A stretch of DNA of 64,000 bases. Origin: Echria macrotheca (lineage: Eukaryota > Ascomycota > Sordariomycetes > Sordariales > Schizotheciaceae). This document shows, one piece after another, positions 46,671 through 57,535 of the stretch. The notes under the pieces were generated by a model that had not been told where the DNA came from, searched no databases, and saw only the letters and a list, made by a program, of their open reading frames with translations. The position numbers and the translations under genes are program-made. The DNA lies in the NCBI GenBank assembly GCA_030411725.1, contig MU839837.1:620001-684000 (forward strand), written 5' to 3'. The number at the start of each line of letters is the position of its first letter. Position 1 is the stretch's first letter.

Positions 46671-46925
46671 ATGTCGGGACGCAAGCGCAAAGCTGAGAGT
46701 GAGCTCAGCACCAACCCGAATACGGTTAAAGCGAGAAACCGCGCTCGAAACCTTGACGAGGGTCGAAAGGAGTACGAGAAAGCGAAGGCAAAGATCGAGG
46801 GGCGGATCACCAGGGCCTACACTAAAACAAGTTCATGGCCACAACAGAGTATCAGGCAGCAAGCAAAGAGATGCAAGCTCATTTGCTCGACAACGAAAAG
46901 GCAGAAAATGGAGCAAAAAGCGTAA
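46671..46925 (+). CDS. Small basic ORF within the insertion
   Basis: 84 codons, beginning MSGRKRKAESELST and very rich in Lys and Arg, with a nuclear-localisation-like start and a helical KAKAKIEGRI-type segment. A good donor (GC/GTAAGT) overlaps the stop, and an acceptor at about 46998 could extend the protein by about 45 more codons. No family recognised. It sits inside sequence that interrupts the helicase flank copy, so it may belong to an inserted element or be fortuitous. Confidence 0.4.
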   Translation: MSGRKRKAESELSTNPNTVKARNRARNLDEGRKEYEKAKAKIEGRITRAYTKTSSWPQQSIRQQAKRCKLICSTTKRQKMEQKA

Positions 46926-47469
46926 GTCTACCTATTTACCACTCATTCTTTCACGTTTCTTGAAAATCCGCGTAATCATCCGTGAGTTTTCCTGTCGTCA
47001 GACATAATTCGATACACGCATGCCACAGGTCAAGCAATGGGTGCCCAAACACCAGCAAGACATTTATCAGCCATAGACGGGCGTTTAAAAGAAAAAATAA
47101 GGCGCAAACTGCGTTTGTAATGCTCTACATGTCGTGTATAAGCGGGTACTAGGCTGTGCAAGGGGAAGGATATACGACACTGCAGGTATATCACGAGGCC
47201 TTCGGAGCATTGTATTAAGGCCTACTGACCGGTTGCGAGGTATAACGACTAGGTTGCAACGTGTGCAGCTTTGAGTAGTAAACCCTGTGAAAACTTTGTA
47301 AATGGGTAAGAGAATTCATTGCACGTATCTTACAACTCAGATAACGCATGCCAGAGTACAGACAACGTCTTAGATTTACGATCAACTACCTAGCCGAACC
47401 AGCCAGACCCCGAATCCCAAACTCACTGGACACCGGGGAAGGAGAACAAGCTACCTAGGTACCTACCTG

Positions 47470-47590
47470 AATATTACTTCGCTCGCGTCGATCGATGCTT
47501 CGCTCCGTACCACCTACCAACGAAACCAGACGAATCCTCCAAGCTGCTGACGCGACCCCTTACCAGTTGCCAAGTCCGCTTTGCCTTCCT
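47470..47590 (+). repeat. Partial copy of the helicase 5' flank, right piece
   Basis: Matches the minus strand of about 38050-37950 and runs directly into the helicase C-terminal relic. Confidence 0.7.
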
Positions 47591-49062
47591 GTGCGCCGGC
47601 TTTAGCTGCAGCTCCGCACGGCCGATGGCCTCTTCGATAGGTATGATTGCCAAGGTCATATACCCGGAGATGCCGCTGCTGTACCTACAGGTATGGAGAC
47701 AACTGCCGCATCACGGCACCCGCCTTTGGAGTTGGCTGTGCCCTGGAGGACTTCATCCAGAAGACCTATCCCAACGTTCGCCCACCCCCTCGCGCTCGAA
47801 GCTCAGCCCGGTGTTCTTGCACAACTCGGGTGCTGTGCACACGGACAAGACCACCGGGTCGAAGCGATCGCCCGACCAAGTCACTGCGGCAATGTCACTG
47901 GGGTGGGGCGGACTAGGATTTCGACTTCTTTTTCTTCGCGATCCAGGTTCGCAGGAAGGAGATATCATATTCAGTATTCAGGACCTACAGCGTGTATGCA
48001 GAGAAGGTCAGGGGTGCGGCGCCGGGATTAGATTAGACTGGCTGGACTTCATCATGGCCTTCACCTCGGGGAAAATCGTCGATCCGGGGGTAGGGGGAAG
48101 GGGGAAGGGGGAAGGGGGGGATTTTCATCCTGTCCCCGTATGCTGCGAATATTCCTCTGGTCTTCGACTTCGTGCCCATGACCACGACCACGATTTTGTG
48201 CTCTTGACCCCGGATTGAATCCACGGTCATCAGCTCGGGCAACCACTTGACTAGCTTTGAGGGCTTACCTTCGGTACTCATTGCCCATTCCCATCCTTCA
48301 CGCTCTTGTTCAGAATCTTTCCGACCAGAGGAATATTCGGCAGCATATGGGGACAGGATGAACCCCCTCCTCCCCCCTCCCCCCCTCCTCCCCCCTCCCC
48401 CCCTCCCCCCCTCCCCCGGCCCCCGGCCCTCGGCCCCCGGATCGACGTTCTTCGCCGAGGTGAAGTCGAGGATGAAGTCCAGTGCCGCGGTGACTTGATC
48501 GGGCGATCGCTCCGATCCCGTGACCTTGTCCGTGTGCACAGCACCCACCGAGTGGGCTGAGCTTCGAGCGCGAAGGGGGTTGGGCGAACGCTGGGATAGG
48601 TCTCCTGGATGAAGGCCTCGAGAGCGCGCCCGGCCAAAACCAAAGCCGGGTGCCGTGATGCGGCAGTTGTCTCCATACCAAAGGTAAGTGCCCTTGGTGA
48701 ATTCGTTGCCCGATCCGATGACCGTGGATTCAATCCAGGGCCAAGAGCACGACATCGTGCCTGGTCGTGATCATGGGTAGGTACGATGTCGAAGACTGGG
48801 CCTGGGTTCACGGCCGACCCGCATCGCCTTAACGTTATGCTAATAAGGCATAAACGCGGGTTGGTTGTCGTTGAGGATATCAACGCGGCGGCGAATCTCC
48901 CGAAAGGGGAGAGGGATGGGGATGGGGATGAGGAAGGGGAAGGTCGACCCTAATAAGATGCAGACGGAATCTGTTACTGGAGAGGTGACATATGTCAATG
49001 TTAGGGCGATCCGCTCTGTTTATGGGCATTTTAGAGAGACTGGGAGGGTCATTGGGCTGTAA
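47580..49062 (+). pseudogene. Relic of the C-terminal (AAA_12) half of an SF1 helicase, with internal palindrome
   Basis: Plus-strand frames broken by stops and frameshifts read FPVRRL, LQLRTADGLFD, IAKVIYPEMPLLY, YGDNCRITAPAFG, ALEDFIQKTYPNVRP and GSKRSPDQVTAA. Later come SMTVDSIQGQEHDIV (motif V/VI region of UPF1-like helicases) and, around 48850-49062, VVVEDINAAANLPK-like sequence, GEVTYVNVRAIRSVYG and the C-terminal GRVIGL. These follow on from where the N-terminal half copies stop (after GFP). The middle is an inverted duplication: about 47685-48163 is repeated in reverse at about 48322-48690. Confidence 0.7.
47685..48690. repeat. Large imperfect palindrome around 48.24 kb
   Basis: The left arm (about 47685-48163) and right arm (about 48322-48690) are inverted copies separated by about 160 bp. 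The left arm has about 145 extra bp (47896-48040). Near the centre the arms contain a polypurine tract (48088-48120) and its counterpart, a 57-nt polypyrimidine tract (48362-48418). A transcript would fold into a long hairpin. Confidence 0.75.
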
Positions 49063-49326
49063 ATAGATACCTAGAAGTCTCGATGACCGTCCCATAAAAT
49101 GCGAGCTGTTTGAGGATCCTTTTTTTCAGGCGGACGGAATAGGGCTGGCCGGCATTCAGCCATATCCCCGAAGCTTGTGCTTGCTTCCTTGCCGCCTGCA
49201 AAAGAGTATAGGCATGCATCATCATTCAAAGTGTGATGAATGAACCACTAGCAGTTCTAAGTCATGCAGTGGGTACCCCTGAAGACATACGCCAAGACCA
49301 AAAAAAAAGTGGAAACAAAAAAAAAA
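49063..49326. other. Short spacer before the 5S rRNA gene
   Basis: No gene; it contains the shared 3' flank of the 5S gene (GTTTCCACTTTTTTTTT on the minus strand, about 49301-49317). Confidence 0.5.
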
Positions 49327-49445
49327 ACATACAACACCAGGGATTCGCTGGTCGTCACCGACCCAACTACTAGTCTGGCGGTCGCTGGCTTATCTATGGG
49401 AGAGCGGACGGGATCCCGAGTTTTCCAGTGCCTATGGTCGTATGT
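49327..49445 (-). rRNA. 5S ribosomal RNA
   Basis: 119 nt on the minus strand, starting ACATACGACCATAGGCACTG and ending GGTGTTGTATGT, followed by a T run as pol III terminator. It has the standard internal control region (AGATAAGCCAGCGACC to GGGTCGGTGACGACCAGCGA). It is identical base for base to the gene at 57160-57278. CCATGCAAGA about 20 nt upstream is shared by both and is probably the upstream promoter element. Confidence 0.95.
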
Positions 49446-50084
49446 GCTTGTCTTGCATGGACACTCAGTCTATCAATGATGGTTCGTCTCTCGTCGAGGA
49501 TTCCTCGAGGCCGATCAACCGTCCGTCCTTCCGTTCCAGTTGCCAAATCGTACAACCGATTACACCGCTAGACACTCTGACACGCTGGCAGAGCATTAGG
49601 TTCATTGCAGGGAGCTACTGAACCTGGGAAGCGATGATAAGATACCGCAGTTCGGAGTCACCAGAATCTACGAGACAGTTCAGGGGTTCATCAAGCAGCG
49701 CATTCCAGATAATCGTTAACATTATCGCCGAGCCTGTAATGTACAGATATACCGAATGACTACTACACTCGGATCCGACCAGCCAGACGCATCCGGCGGT
49801 CAATATGTGACACCTTGTCTAACCCTCTAAATCCTCTCTTGCCCTGTACAACCCCCCTCATTACCAGATCGTTCCTCGATCGTACGCCTGTGCCTTCCGA
49901 AATGTATGTGACATCATACATCATACGGCGAAAACCTGTGAATACAGACATCCCATCGTCTATCCCGAATTCGAATCCAGCTGCCCTTTTCTGACTTCAG
50001 CTCCCTCCCGCTCCAAATATCCACGGCAGTGGATAACCGGTTATTTATCCTCCTCTTGTGAAAGTCAAATGAGCTGTCCAGACT
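49446..50084. other. Intergenic
   Basis: Upstream of the 5S gene and 3' of the glycosyltransferase-like gene; no gene recognised. Confidence 0.4.
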
Positions 50085-51536
50085 TCACTCCCAGTCCTTC
50101 TCGACCAGCCACTGGTCGTCAAACTGGAGGCCCGCGCCTGACCGCAGGTCGCAGTCGCGATGCCCCCATTTTCGTCTAAAGATCTCCTTGCCGTTCTCCG
50201 TCGTCAGATCGATCGCCTCGGCCAGGCCTGCGGCATCGTAGTAAAAGGGCTCGCCCTGTCCGCCGCGCTGGCCTGTCTGCCACGTATTACGCCCTCGTGC
50301 CCCGTGCTTATAGTGGAACATCGAATCGGCCGTGCTCAGAAGCTTTCGCCAGCGTCGCAGGTTCTCGTCCTCGTCGCTGCTTCGGTATACCTTGGCGCGG
50401 TCGCGCTTATCGAGCATGCCCGACGGTGGCACCCGCTTCGTCACCTTGACCGCGTCGCGTTTAGTAACCATATCGACCATGTCACGTCGCAAACGCTTTC
50501 CATCTTCCCCCTCTTTCTTGGGTGGCGGCGGGTTTGGGTCCGTGAACTTTGGTTCAACGCCGTCGACGCGGTACAACGCAACCAGATCATCGAGCGAGGT
50601 ACTAACGTCGGTGATGATACCCGCGCGCACGTCCTCCATGGTCCAATTTCGCATGAGCAGTCTCGAATGCATGTCGCAGTCGGTAATGTAGTAAGGGATC
50701 ATTGTGTCCCACCCTCCAACATCCTCGTAGGCGGCCGGGTTGACGGCGGTGAGATGATCGTAGGAGAAGAATCTTGTCGCCCAGTGCGGGTCGTTGCGGC
50801 GCGCGTCTCGCAGTGCTTTGAGGGCCAGCTCGTACAGCGGCTTGTACCCTTCCTCGTGGTACTTGGGCGTCAGTTCGTGCCCGTCCTCGTACGACAGTAC
50901 CAGCACATCCATGTGGCTCCAGAAGTAGTACGGCCAGTCGTGGCTGTAGGTCAGCGATAGGTAGAAGTTCTGCAGCTGCGCAAAGCTGAGCAACGTCGGG
51001 GTTTGGATGATGTTGACGCCGAGCGCATTGAGAATCGTGTGGTTGAGGTAGAAGGGGTTCTGGAGCGTCAGCTGCCCGCGCGCGTTGGCCTGCTGAACAC
51101 CTGTGTTTTCCACCACGTATATCTGGTCAGCCGGCCACCCAGCTGTCAGGTAGCTGACCACAGCTTGCAACAGAATTGGCCATGTTCGCGAGAATCCGAT
51201 CAGCAGCGGCGGCGCGATGGGAAGGTCGTACTCCTTGTGCAGGTTCGCGCGGGGGACGTTCCACTTCGGGATCGGCGGCGCCTTGAGCGATGTGGACAGC
51301 AGAGGGAAGTTGTCTTTGATGGGCGGCGGAATGTACTCGGGTTTCGGCTTGTATCGACGCGGAGGCGGGGGCTTCTTGTCTTGATCTGGGGCTTTGGCGT
51401 CGCCTTTGCTTTTGCCCAGGCCGGGTATCTTGGTATAGACGTCGTCGTGGCGGAAGAGAGTCAGGAGGAGAAAGAATGTTGACAGGCAGGCCAGGATGCT
51501 CAGCACCTGCCGCTGGCTCGGCATGGTGACGAGCAT
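50085..51536 (-). CDS. Glycosyltransferase-like type II membrane protein
   Basis: Single exon, 483 aa from the first ATG (51536); MPSQRQ at 51524 is an alternative. The frame is open upstream to 51605 but starts there with GTG. The layout is that of a Golgi enzyme: a short cytoplasmic tail, one membrane helix (VLSILACLSTFFLLLTLF), a proline-rich stem, and a lumenal domain starting near PPLLIGFSRTWPILLQAVVSY. DVGGWDTMIPYYITDCDMHSRL and YFWSHMDVLVLS contain candidate acidic metal-binding motifs, and there is an N-glycan site (NHT). Related fungal proteins are annotated as glycosyltransferases of unknown acceptor. A Lys/Arg-rich insert (EGEDGKRLRRDMVDM region) is unusual. Confidence 0.75.
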   Translation of the reverse strand: MLVTMPSQRQVLSILACLSTFFLLLTLFRHDDVYTKIPGLGKSKGDAKAPDQDKKPPPPRRYKPKPEYIPPPIKDNFPLLSTSLKAPPIPKWNVPRANLHKEYDLPIAPPLLIGFSRTWPILLQAVVSYLTAGWPADQIYVVENTGVQQANARGQLTLQNPFYLNHTILNALGVNIIQTPTLLSFAQLQNFYLSLTYSHDWPYYFWSHMDVLVLSYEDGHELTPKYHEEGYKPLYELALKALRDARRNDPHWATRFFSYDHLTAVNPAAYEDVGGWDTMIPYYITDCDMHSRLLMRNWTMEDVRAGIITDVSTSLDDLVALYRVDGVEPKFTDPNPPPPKKEGEDGKRLRRDMVDMVTKRDAVKVTKRVPPSGMLDKRDRAKVYRSSDEDENLRRWRKLLSTADSMFHYKHGARGRNTWQTGQRGGQGEPFYYDAAGLAEAIDLTTENGKEIFRRKWGHRDCDLRSGAGLQFDDQWLVEKDWE

Positions 51537-53588
51537 AGTGAACGTCCACTTGGAGGTTGAAATAAGGACTACCTCATGACCAACAAGGGAAGGAAAGACG
51601 ACCACAAAGATTGCCGGCAGGGGGAACCAGGTTTTCGGGAAGAGAGAAAATCAAGGAATGCAGGAAAGTTGGAATAAGTGGAGAGGAAAGAGAGAGGACC
51701 GCTGCGGGCCAGACACTGTGCTGACCAAAGATGGGACGACAGGAAATCAGGGATGAATGAGAAAGGAATGGGCCGAGCGCATCAGACCCTCATTCGTAAT
51801 CCCATTGGGCCATGGTCGACCGCGACGACTGGCACGTCGCAGCGGCAGTCCGAGGTCGAAGGATTGGGCATACCCCATCTCCCATATGTTCTGCCTGGAC
51901 CTGATTCTGGCTGGATGCAACATGACGGCGCTGCCATTTGGCTCTCCCACCGGCCTGTCCGTCTTCCGCGATCGACCTGACGGCGTGGCACTGATGGTTT
52001 CCACTGGTTTGTCGGTGTCGTTTTATTTCCGGATTGTTCATATCGATGTGCGAAGTTAGGGCGGCCGCTGTTGGGCCTCGAGGCACGTCCCTGACTTTCA
52101 ACCTTACGGGGCAACCCCTGGCATTTGTGGTGGAGGACGAAACGGGCAATGACGCAATAGACTTTTTATATCGAATGGGAAGCGTCCGCATTATCCAGCG
52201 GCAGTAAGTCGTTGTGGTTCGCGCGGCCACCACGCGTCAAAGCAGTGATCTGAACTCTTCTGTTTCACCATCACGCTCTGCTTTCAAGCTGAACCGGAAG
52301 CCGAAAAATAATCCGACCGCTTCTCCTGCAAGAATCCGCGGATCCTTGACCCACAACGTGAACGATGTGCCGCTTTCCGGGCGGTCACCGGCCCGCTGGC
52401 CGGTGATTGGTCCGCCTTGCATCTGTCGGCAGATGCTTGGCACTTGTGCTTGGTTGGCGCGCATTGACCAAGGCAGGTTCTCTTTCACAGCCACTCCAAG
52501 GAAATTAACTTTTTGGTAACACGAGAAACTTGGCAGTTGCACCAGCTTCAACGCAGCAGGGAACGGAACGCGTACTCATGCAGAGATTACTGAAGCGCCG
52601 ACTATTGGCTTTCTTCAAAGTAGTTCCGGCATATTCGGTTTAGATGCCCCTCAAGCTGTCCAATGGTCCATGTCGGTGCTTGGAGGCTCTGCTAACGTGA
52701 GATATGTGAACGAATTTCTTAGCTAATAAATGGAGAATGCCGTTTGCTAGTGAATCCTTCTGGAAGCTTTGTGGATTCTGGGCCCTCGATTCCCCACGTG
52801 GATGGTGACAGCCGAGCCCTGGCCAAGCGGACAAGACTGCTGCCTGAACCCTGGCTCCATCAACCTGAGCGATTTCTTCGGCTCCCGATCAATACGGTTT
52901 ATTAGTTGAAGGAAAATTAAAGTCTCGTCTGAGCCCCCCTTCTGTGAAGCGAGTTCAATGTTGCTTTAGTACTCGGCCAGGGGCAACTGACCTGAGGAGG
53001 CTGCCTGGGGCGGGTCCGGGCGACACAATAGGGAATGGGAGGAGCCGCCGACTGTGAGTTTGACATGAGAGTATTGTTTCGAGCCGCGTTTGGGGTATAT
53101 ACCTACTTGGAGCGTTAGAAAGATAACAGATGGGCGGAGAGACATCCAACTGTCAAGCGAGTATGCGGTGAGCTACGGGGTTGGAAGGACTCTGAATGAT
53201 TGACAGACTTCAGTCAGCTCTCTGGCACCTATACATTTGAATGAAGTCTCCGAGAAGATGGTTCTGACCGACCGCAACGCAATGACGACCAGCTAGTTCC
53301 GGAATTCGTCACCGAAGCACACATATCCAGATTTGCTTCATTAGAGGGAAAGACATAATGGGATGACGCCCCCGATCACGAACCAGGTTGTCAGGCCATG
53401 AACAGACCACTCCGCCGCCTAAGCATCAAACAACACCATCTCGATGGTCGGGATCACTTGGGGGGGTGGGGGTGGGGGGGGGGGGGAAACACCACAGGAT
53501 CCTGGGATAAGTGAATGAAACATCACTGCTCAAAGATAACAAAAAGTAGATGCTGAAAATGTAAGAAGGGAATAACCACCAAAAAAAA
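51537..53588. other. Long intergenic region
   Basis: About 2 kb without a supported gene. Open frames around 51680-52230 on both strands are short and lack domains. A G-rich tract lies at about 53461-53486. Confidence 0.4.
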
Positions 53589-53659
53589 CACCCCCCCAGG
53601 GAGTCGAACCCTGCGCAACGGAGTGAGAATCCGCTATGTTACCGATACACCAGAGGGGT
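53589..53659 (-). tRNA. tRNA-Glu (anticodon CTC)
   Basis: 71 nt on the minus strand. Acceptor ACCCCTC pairs with GGGGGGT (one G-T), the D arm is GTGT/ACAT, the anticodon stem GCGGA/TCCGT encloses TTCTCAC, and the T arm is CAGGG-TTCGACT-CCCTG. Eight T residues follow as the pol III terminator. No intron. Confidence 0.92.
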
Positions 53660-53974
53660 TGATCGCTTGTTGGAACTGGACGGGGAAGTTCTGAGTTATC
53701 TGCTTTTGGCGGGTCTTGTCTGTTCTGGGAAGGGAAGGAGATCGTGGAGGAAGGCACGGCGAGGGGCGGGGGGTTGGTTGCTCTTTCCCCAGAAGTACCA
53801 GGAGCTTTGTCGCTGCTCGTGACAACACTGGACCAGCTGGGAGCAGCTGTGTTCACAAACCCCCGGTGACGGGTCCAAGAGAGTCTGAGAGTGTCTAGCT
53901 CGTTTGATGATATTTCTACTCCAAGATATATCCAGTCCAAAAACATGATACGTGGGTATACAATACAATACATT
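53660..53974. other. Spacer
   Basis: 3' flank of the Kelch-type gene and upstream region of tRNA-Glu; nothing else seen. Confidence 0.4.
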
Positions 53975-55975
53975 TCATGTCTGATCCCTCCGCGCCCCCG
54001 GCGGCAACTCGCTCGTCCCATGCGGCGAGTGCATCTCTGAGTAACCATGGCCAGCCGGGAGCTCCTGTCGTGTGTGTCCCTCGAGTTCTTGTGGCGGCGG
54101 CTCACTTGTCACCGCCGAGCTCCACCGCTCTACGTATTCGGCCTTATGAGGGTCCCAGGTCTTACTGTACCCGTAAGGAGGCACAGGCTGCGTTTCTCCA
54201 AGGGCAGGGTCTAGGTCTCTCTGCCGTTTCTTGTGGCGGTGGACGATGAAGAGTCCGACGACAACCACCACGAGGACAACACCCCCTAAAACACCGCCAA
54301 CGATGGCGCCCACCGGAGGACCTGATGATGCATTGTTGTTTGATGAGTCGCTTGGGTTCGAAGATGTCGGCTGATTCGGACCCGAGGGACTCGTTGGGTT
54401 GGGATCCGCACTCGGAGGCGCCGTTTCAGCAAAGAGCTTCTCAACTTCTGGGCTCGACCATGCCACCGACCCGAGTCCGCCTTGGGAGTACCACTGCTTT
54501 ACAATAACCGGCGAGTCGTACGGTGCGGCGTCAGCATCGTATGAGTTCTTCCACGCCATGGGCGGGAGATCCAGGATCCCCAGACCATTCTGCCACGGAT
54601 CGCGGTCGAGGAGCGAGTTCGGAAAGCCGGCGAATGCGTCTGTGCCTCCTATTGACAGCATTTGGCTTCGACCTACGAGTGCGCACGAGTGGTCGGCACG
54701 GGCTGTCGATGCCGTCGGGCCCTTGAAGAAGACGAAACCCGGCAGAGAAAGAACGTAGACCTCGTCCGAGGTCCGTGAGGCTTGTGTGTCGACGCCCCCA
54801 TACATGAAACTATTTCAAGGTTAGCTTCAAGACGTGGAAGGGTCAGGATGAGTATCGCACATCTCGTATGTGTTGTTCGGACCCGCCACGCCAACGGTGC
54901 AGAACCGTTCTCGTCGTGTTGGCCGGGCGCCTGTCGTCTGCTGCGAGTACCATTTTTTGGCTACCACCGTCAGTATCTCACCTCTGCGGCCGCCGAAATG
55001 GAAAGCACATACCGTTGATATCGTACAGAGTCAGGTTGTTAAAGTCCACGCCCGTCCACCCGCCGTATGTCGTACGAATCGACGATTGCCCGCCCCCGAG
55101 AAATAGGAGCACACCGCCCGGGCCAAAGGGCACAAACTCGGCTGCGCCTTTAATCAGGGTGCTGTACGGACCGAGTCCGACCGACGACGCATTGGTCAGC
55201 TCGCCGCTCGTCATGTTGAACTCGATGAGTCCCGGGAGCGCGAGGTACGCGTCACCCGTGACGCTCGTGTCCGTCTGCGCGCTGGCGTATCCGCCCAGGT
55301 AGTATCCTATCTCCCGGCTCTGCGTGAAGGACGCCTGTCCGCCCCGGGTGGCCTTGGCGAGCTCGACGACTGCATTCCCGCGCGGGTTCTCATGGGCCCA
55401 GCCGCCGCCGCCGTAGCCGTCGGCCGAGAATCGCCATATCTCGAGCGGCGGGGGCTGCGCAAAGTACGACGTCGTGCCGCCCCAGATGTAGAAAGCCGAG
55501 CCGGCCGGGTCACGCCAGATGCCCTGCTGGTTGAAGACGGGCGCCGCCTTGGGCGACTGTTTGAACGTCACGGTCGAGTTCGTCCACGACGTTTTCAGGG
55601 GGATGGATAGCGTGCCGTTCACTGGGCAGTGGTTAGCATACCCGGTATCCGTAGTGGCTATTTTGTCAAGTGGAGAAAGGTCGTACTCGCATAAGACGGA
55701 TGCTCGGCCGATCCATTCTTGCCGCCGTAGAGTTGAGCTACCTCGCCGCCGTCAATGTACAGATAATCGCCCAGGACGATAACTATATGCATGTCAGCGG
55801 AGACCAAGTGGATGCTCTCGAAGTACTGGCCTGCGGGGAAAGCGCGTCGCAGAAAGTCTGTCGTCGAGGGCGCATCGTCGCGAGCTGCCAGCGCATGGTG
55901 CTCCGATCCCTGAATTCGAGGAGATAAATTCAAAAGGATAACCAAGAGCGACAGGAACGGCATGTATCTGCCCAT
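53975..55975 (-). CDS. Kelch-repeat type I membrane protein
   Basis: Exons complement(53975..54809, 54861..54960, 55013..55621, 55687..55975), 610 aa, phases consistent. The start at 55975 gives a signal peptide (MPFLSLLVILLNLSP region). The ectodomain has Kelch-like blades marked by GDYLYIDGGE, FYIWGG, YYLGGYAS, LLFLGGG and MFMYGGVD, as in fungal surface Kelch proteins. A Ser/Pro/Asn-rich stalk leads to one membrane helix (VGAIVGGVLGGVVLVVVVVG), a basic anchor (HRHKKR) and a 90-residue cytoplasmic tail rich in Pro, Glu and Tyr. Likely role: a cell-surface or wall-associated sensor or scaffold, inferred from topology. A retained in-frame stretch around GQYFESIHLVSADMH could be a missed short intron. 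Confidence 0.82.
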
Positions 55976-57159
55976 CTCGACGAGAGGTGGCACCAATCGG
56001 TGCGGTGTCTTGAAATATTTACATGAGCAACGCGTTCCGAGAATGGCCTTGAAGAGGGGGAAATCTGGTTCGGGGTAGAGGAAACAGGGTATCTCAAACC
56101 CCACGTTGTACAGTACCACACCCCCCTGATCTTGGCGTTCACTTTTAACGTTATTTCGGGAACTGTGGGTCGTCAGACGGTTTAAATTCGGTCCGCTTGA
56201 TTGGCCAGGGCCGGTGGCCGGTGTATCAACTCCGTGTTTTAGCCTTGTTGGCAGTCGAATGGGGAGCTGAGATGCGTGCGGCGCAGGTAATTAATTGGCT
56301 GTTGCTTCACCAATGGCGGCCGAGACTACCTACTTGTTGAAAAGATGCAGTTGGAAACTGTCACCAGAGGTGGCATGTAGATGTCAGCGCGTTGAGATCC
56401 ATCTCCAGGCATTTAAAAGAGAAAGACTGTGAGTGTTATTGGACTGTCATAGAAGTAGCAGATACAGGAACTAAATTTCATTTGTTCTACGAAGATGAAG
56501 GGGAAGAAATCCAACGCTTGAGCGTGGACTGGTAACGAGAAGAGATGGGTGAGGCCGCGAGTGACCGCAATGGCGAGCTCCGGATCCTCCCAGGTAGACC
56601 TATGTACCTGAACTTGGAAGCCGGAAGGGGAAGCAAAAGAGGAAATACCCGCAACTTAATGAGGGTGAACTGCCTTATACAGGTAGTTACGGTGTTTGGT
56701 GTTGAGTCGCTTGCTTCCTCACAGCCAGTTTCTCAGGCAACCAGTCCATCAGTTCAGTCAGGCGACCCGTTAAAGGTCCTCACCAGCAGTTACCAGTCGT
56801 TAGGAACTGCATCCGCCATTAAGGGGCGAGGTTTCTCCTATCGCCAAGTCGTTCAGTCAGTCATATAGTAACGACAACCTTGTGCACCGGAGTCGAAGTC
56901 AGGATCGATCCCGGGCCACCATCGCCAGCACCCCCAGGCACCAAACAAGTCACAGAGCCGTATCCCCCGGAAAATTGTTCCCTTGCCGAGCCGCACACAT
57001 ATACATACCATCGTTTCCTTGTGACATTTTGCCAAGTAGGTTAGCCATGCAACCATCGGCAGTGTAGACAAGCAGCGTCGTCAGCGCCAAAGTCTTTATA
57101 TTGAAGAATATCTCTCAACCAACCGCGGATTAAAAACTCTGTTCCCATGCAAGATTATC
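55976..57159. other. Intergenic between Kelch gene and 5S rRNA
   Basis: Contains the Kelch-gene promoter. No further gene is supported. Confidence 0.4.
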
Positions 57160-57278
57160 ACATACGACCATAGGCACTGGAAAACTCGGGATCCCGTCCG
57201 CTCTCCCATAGATAAGCCAGCGACCGCCAGACTAGTAGTTGGGTCGGTGACGACCAGCGAATCCCTGGTGTTGTATGT
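57160..57278 (+). rRNA. 5S ribosomal RNA
   Basis: 119 nt, identical to the minus-strand gene at 49.3 kb. Starts ACATACGACC, ends GTTGTATGT, with a T run from 57277. Shared flanks: CCATGCAAGA about 15-25 nt upstream, and GTTTCCACTTTTTTTTT just after the terminator. Confidence 0.96.
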
Positions 57279-57535
57279 TTTTTTTTGTTTCCACTTTTTT
57301 TTTCTCGGCGTACATCTGCCTTGCAGGTACGTGACTAGAACTGGTTCACGCATCATACCTAGTTTGAATTGTAACGTACATGAATACTTCTTTGCGGATG
57401 GCAAGCAAGCACAAAAATGGGAGGGGGTACATGGCTGAATGCCGGTCAGCCTACACCTGGGGAGGAACTACAAACAGCTGGAGGTAGGTATATGGATCCA
57501 AAACACACTACCCTATACCAACAAAACAAAACAGA
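57279..57535. other. Spacer between 5S gene and tRNA-like gene
   Basis: Nothing recognised besides the conserved 5S 3' flank. Confidence 0.4.

Noticed and set aside
51537..51605. Longer N-terminus for the glycosyltransferase-like protein
   Set aside because: The frame begins with GTG and would place the membrane helix too far from the N-terminus.
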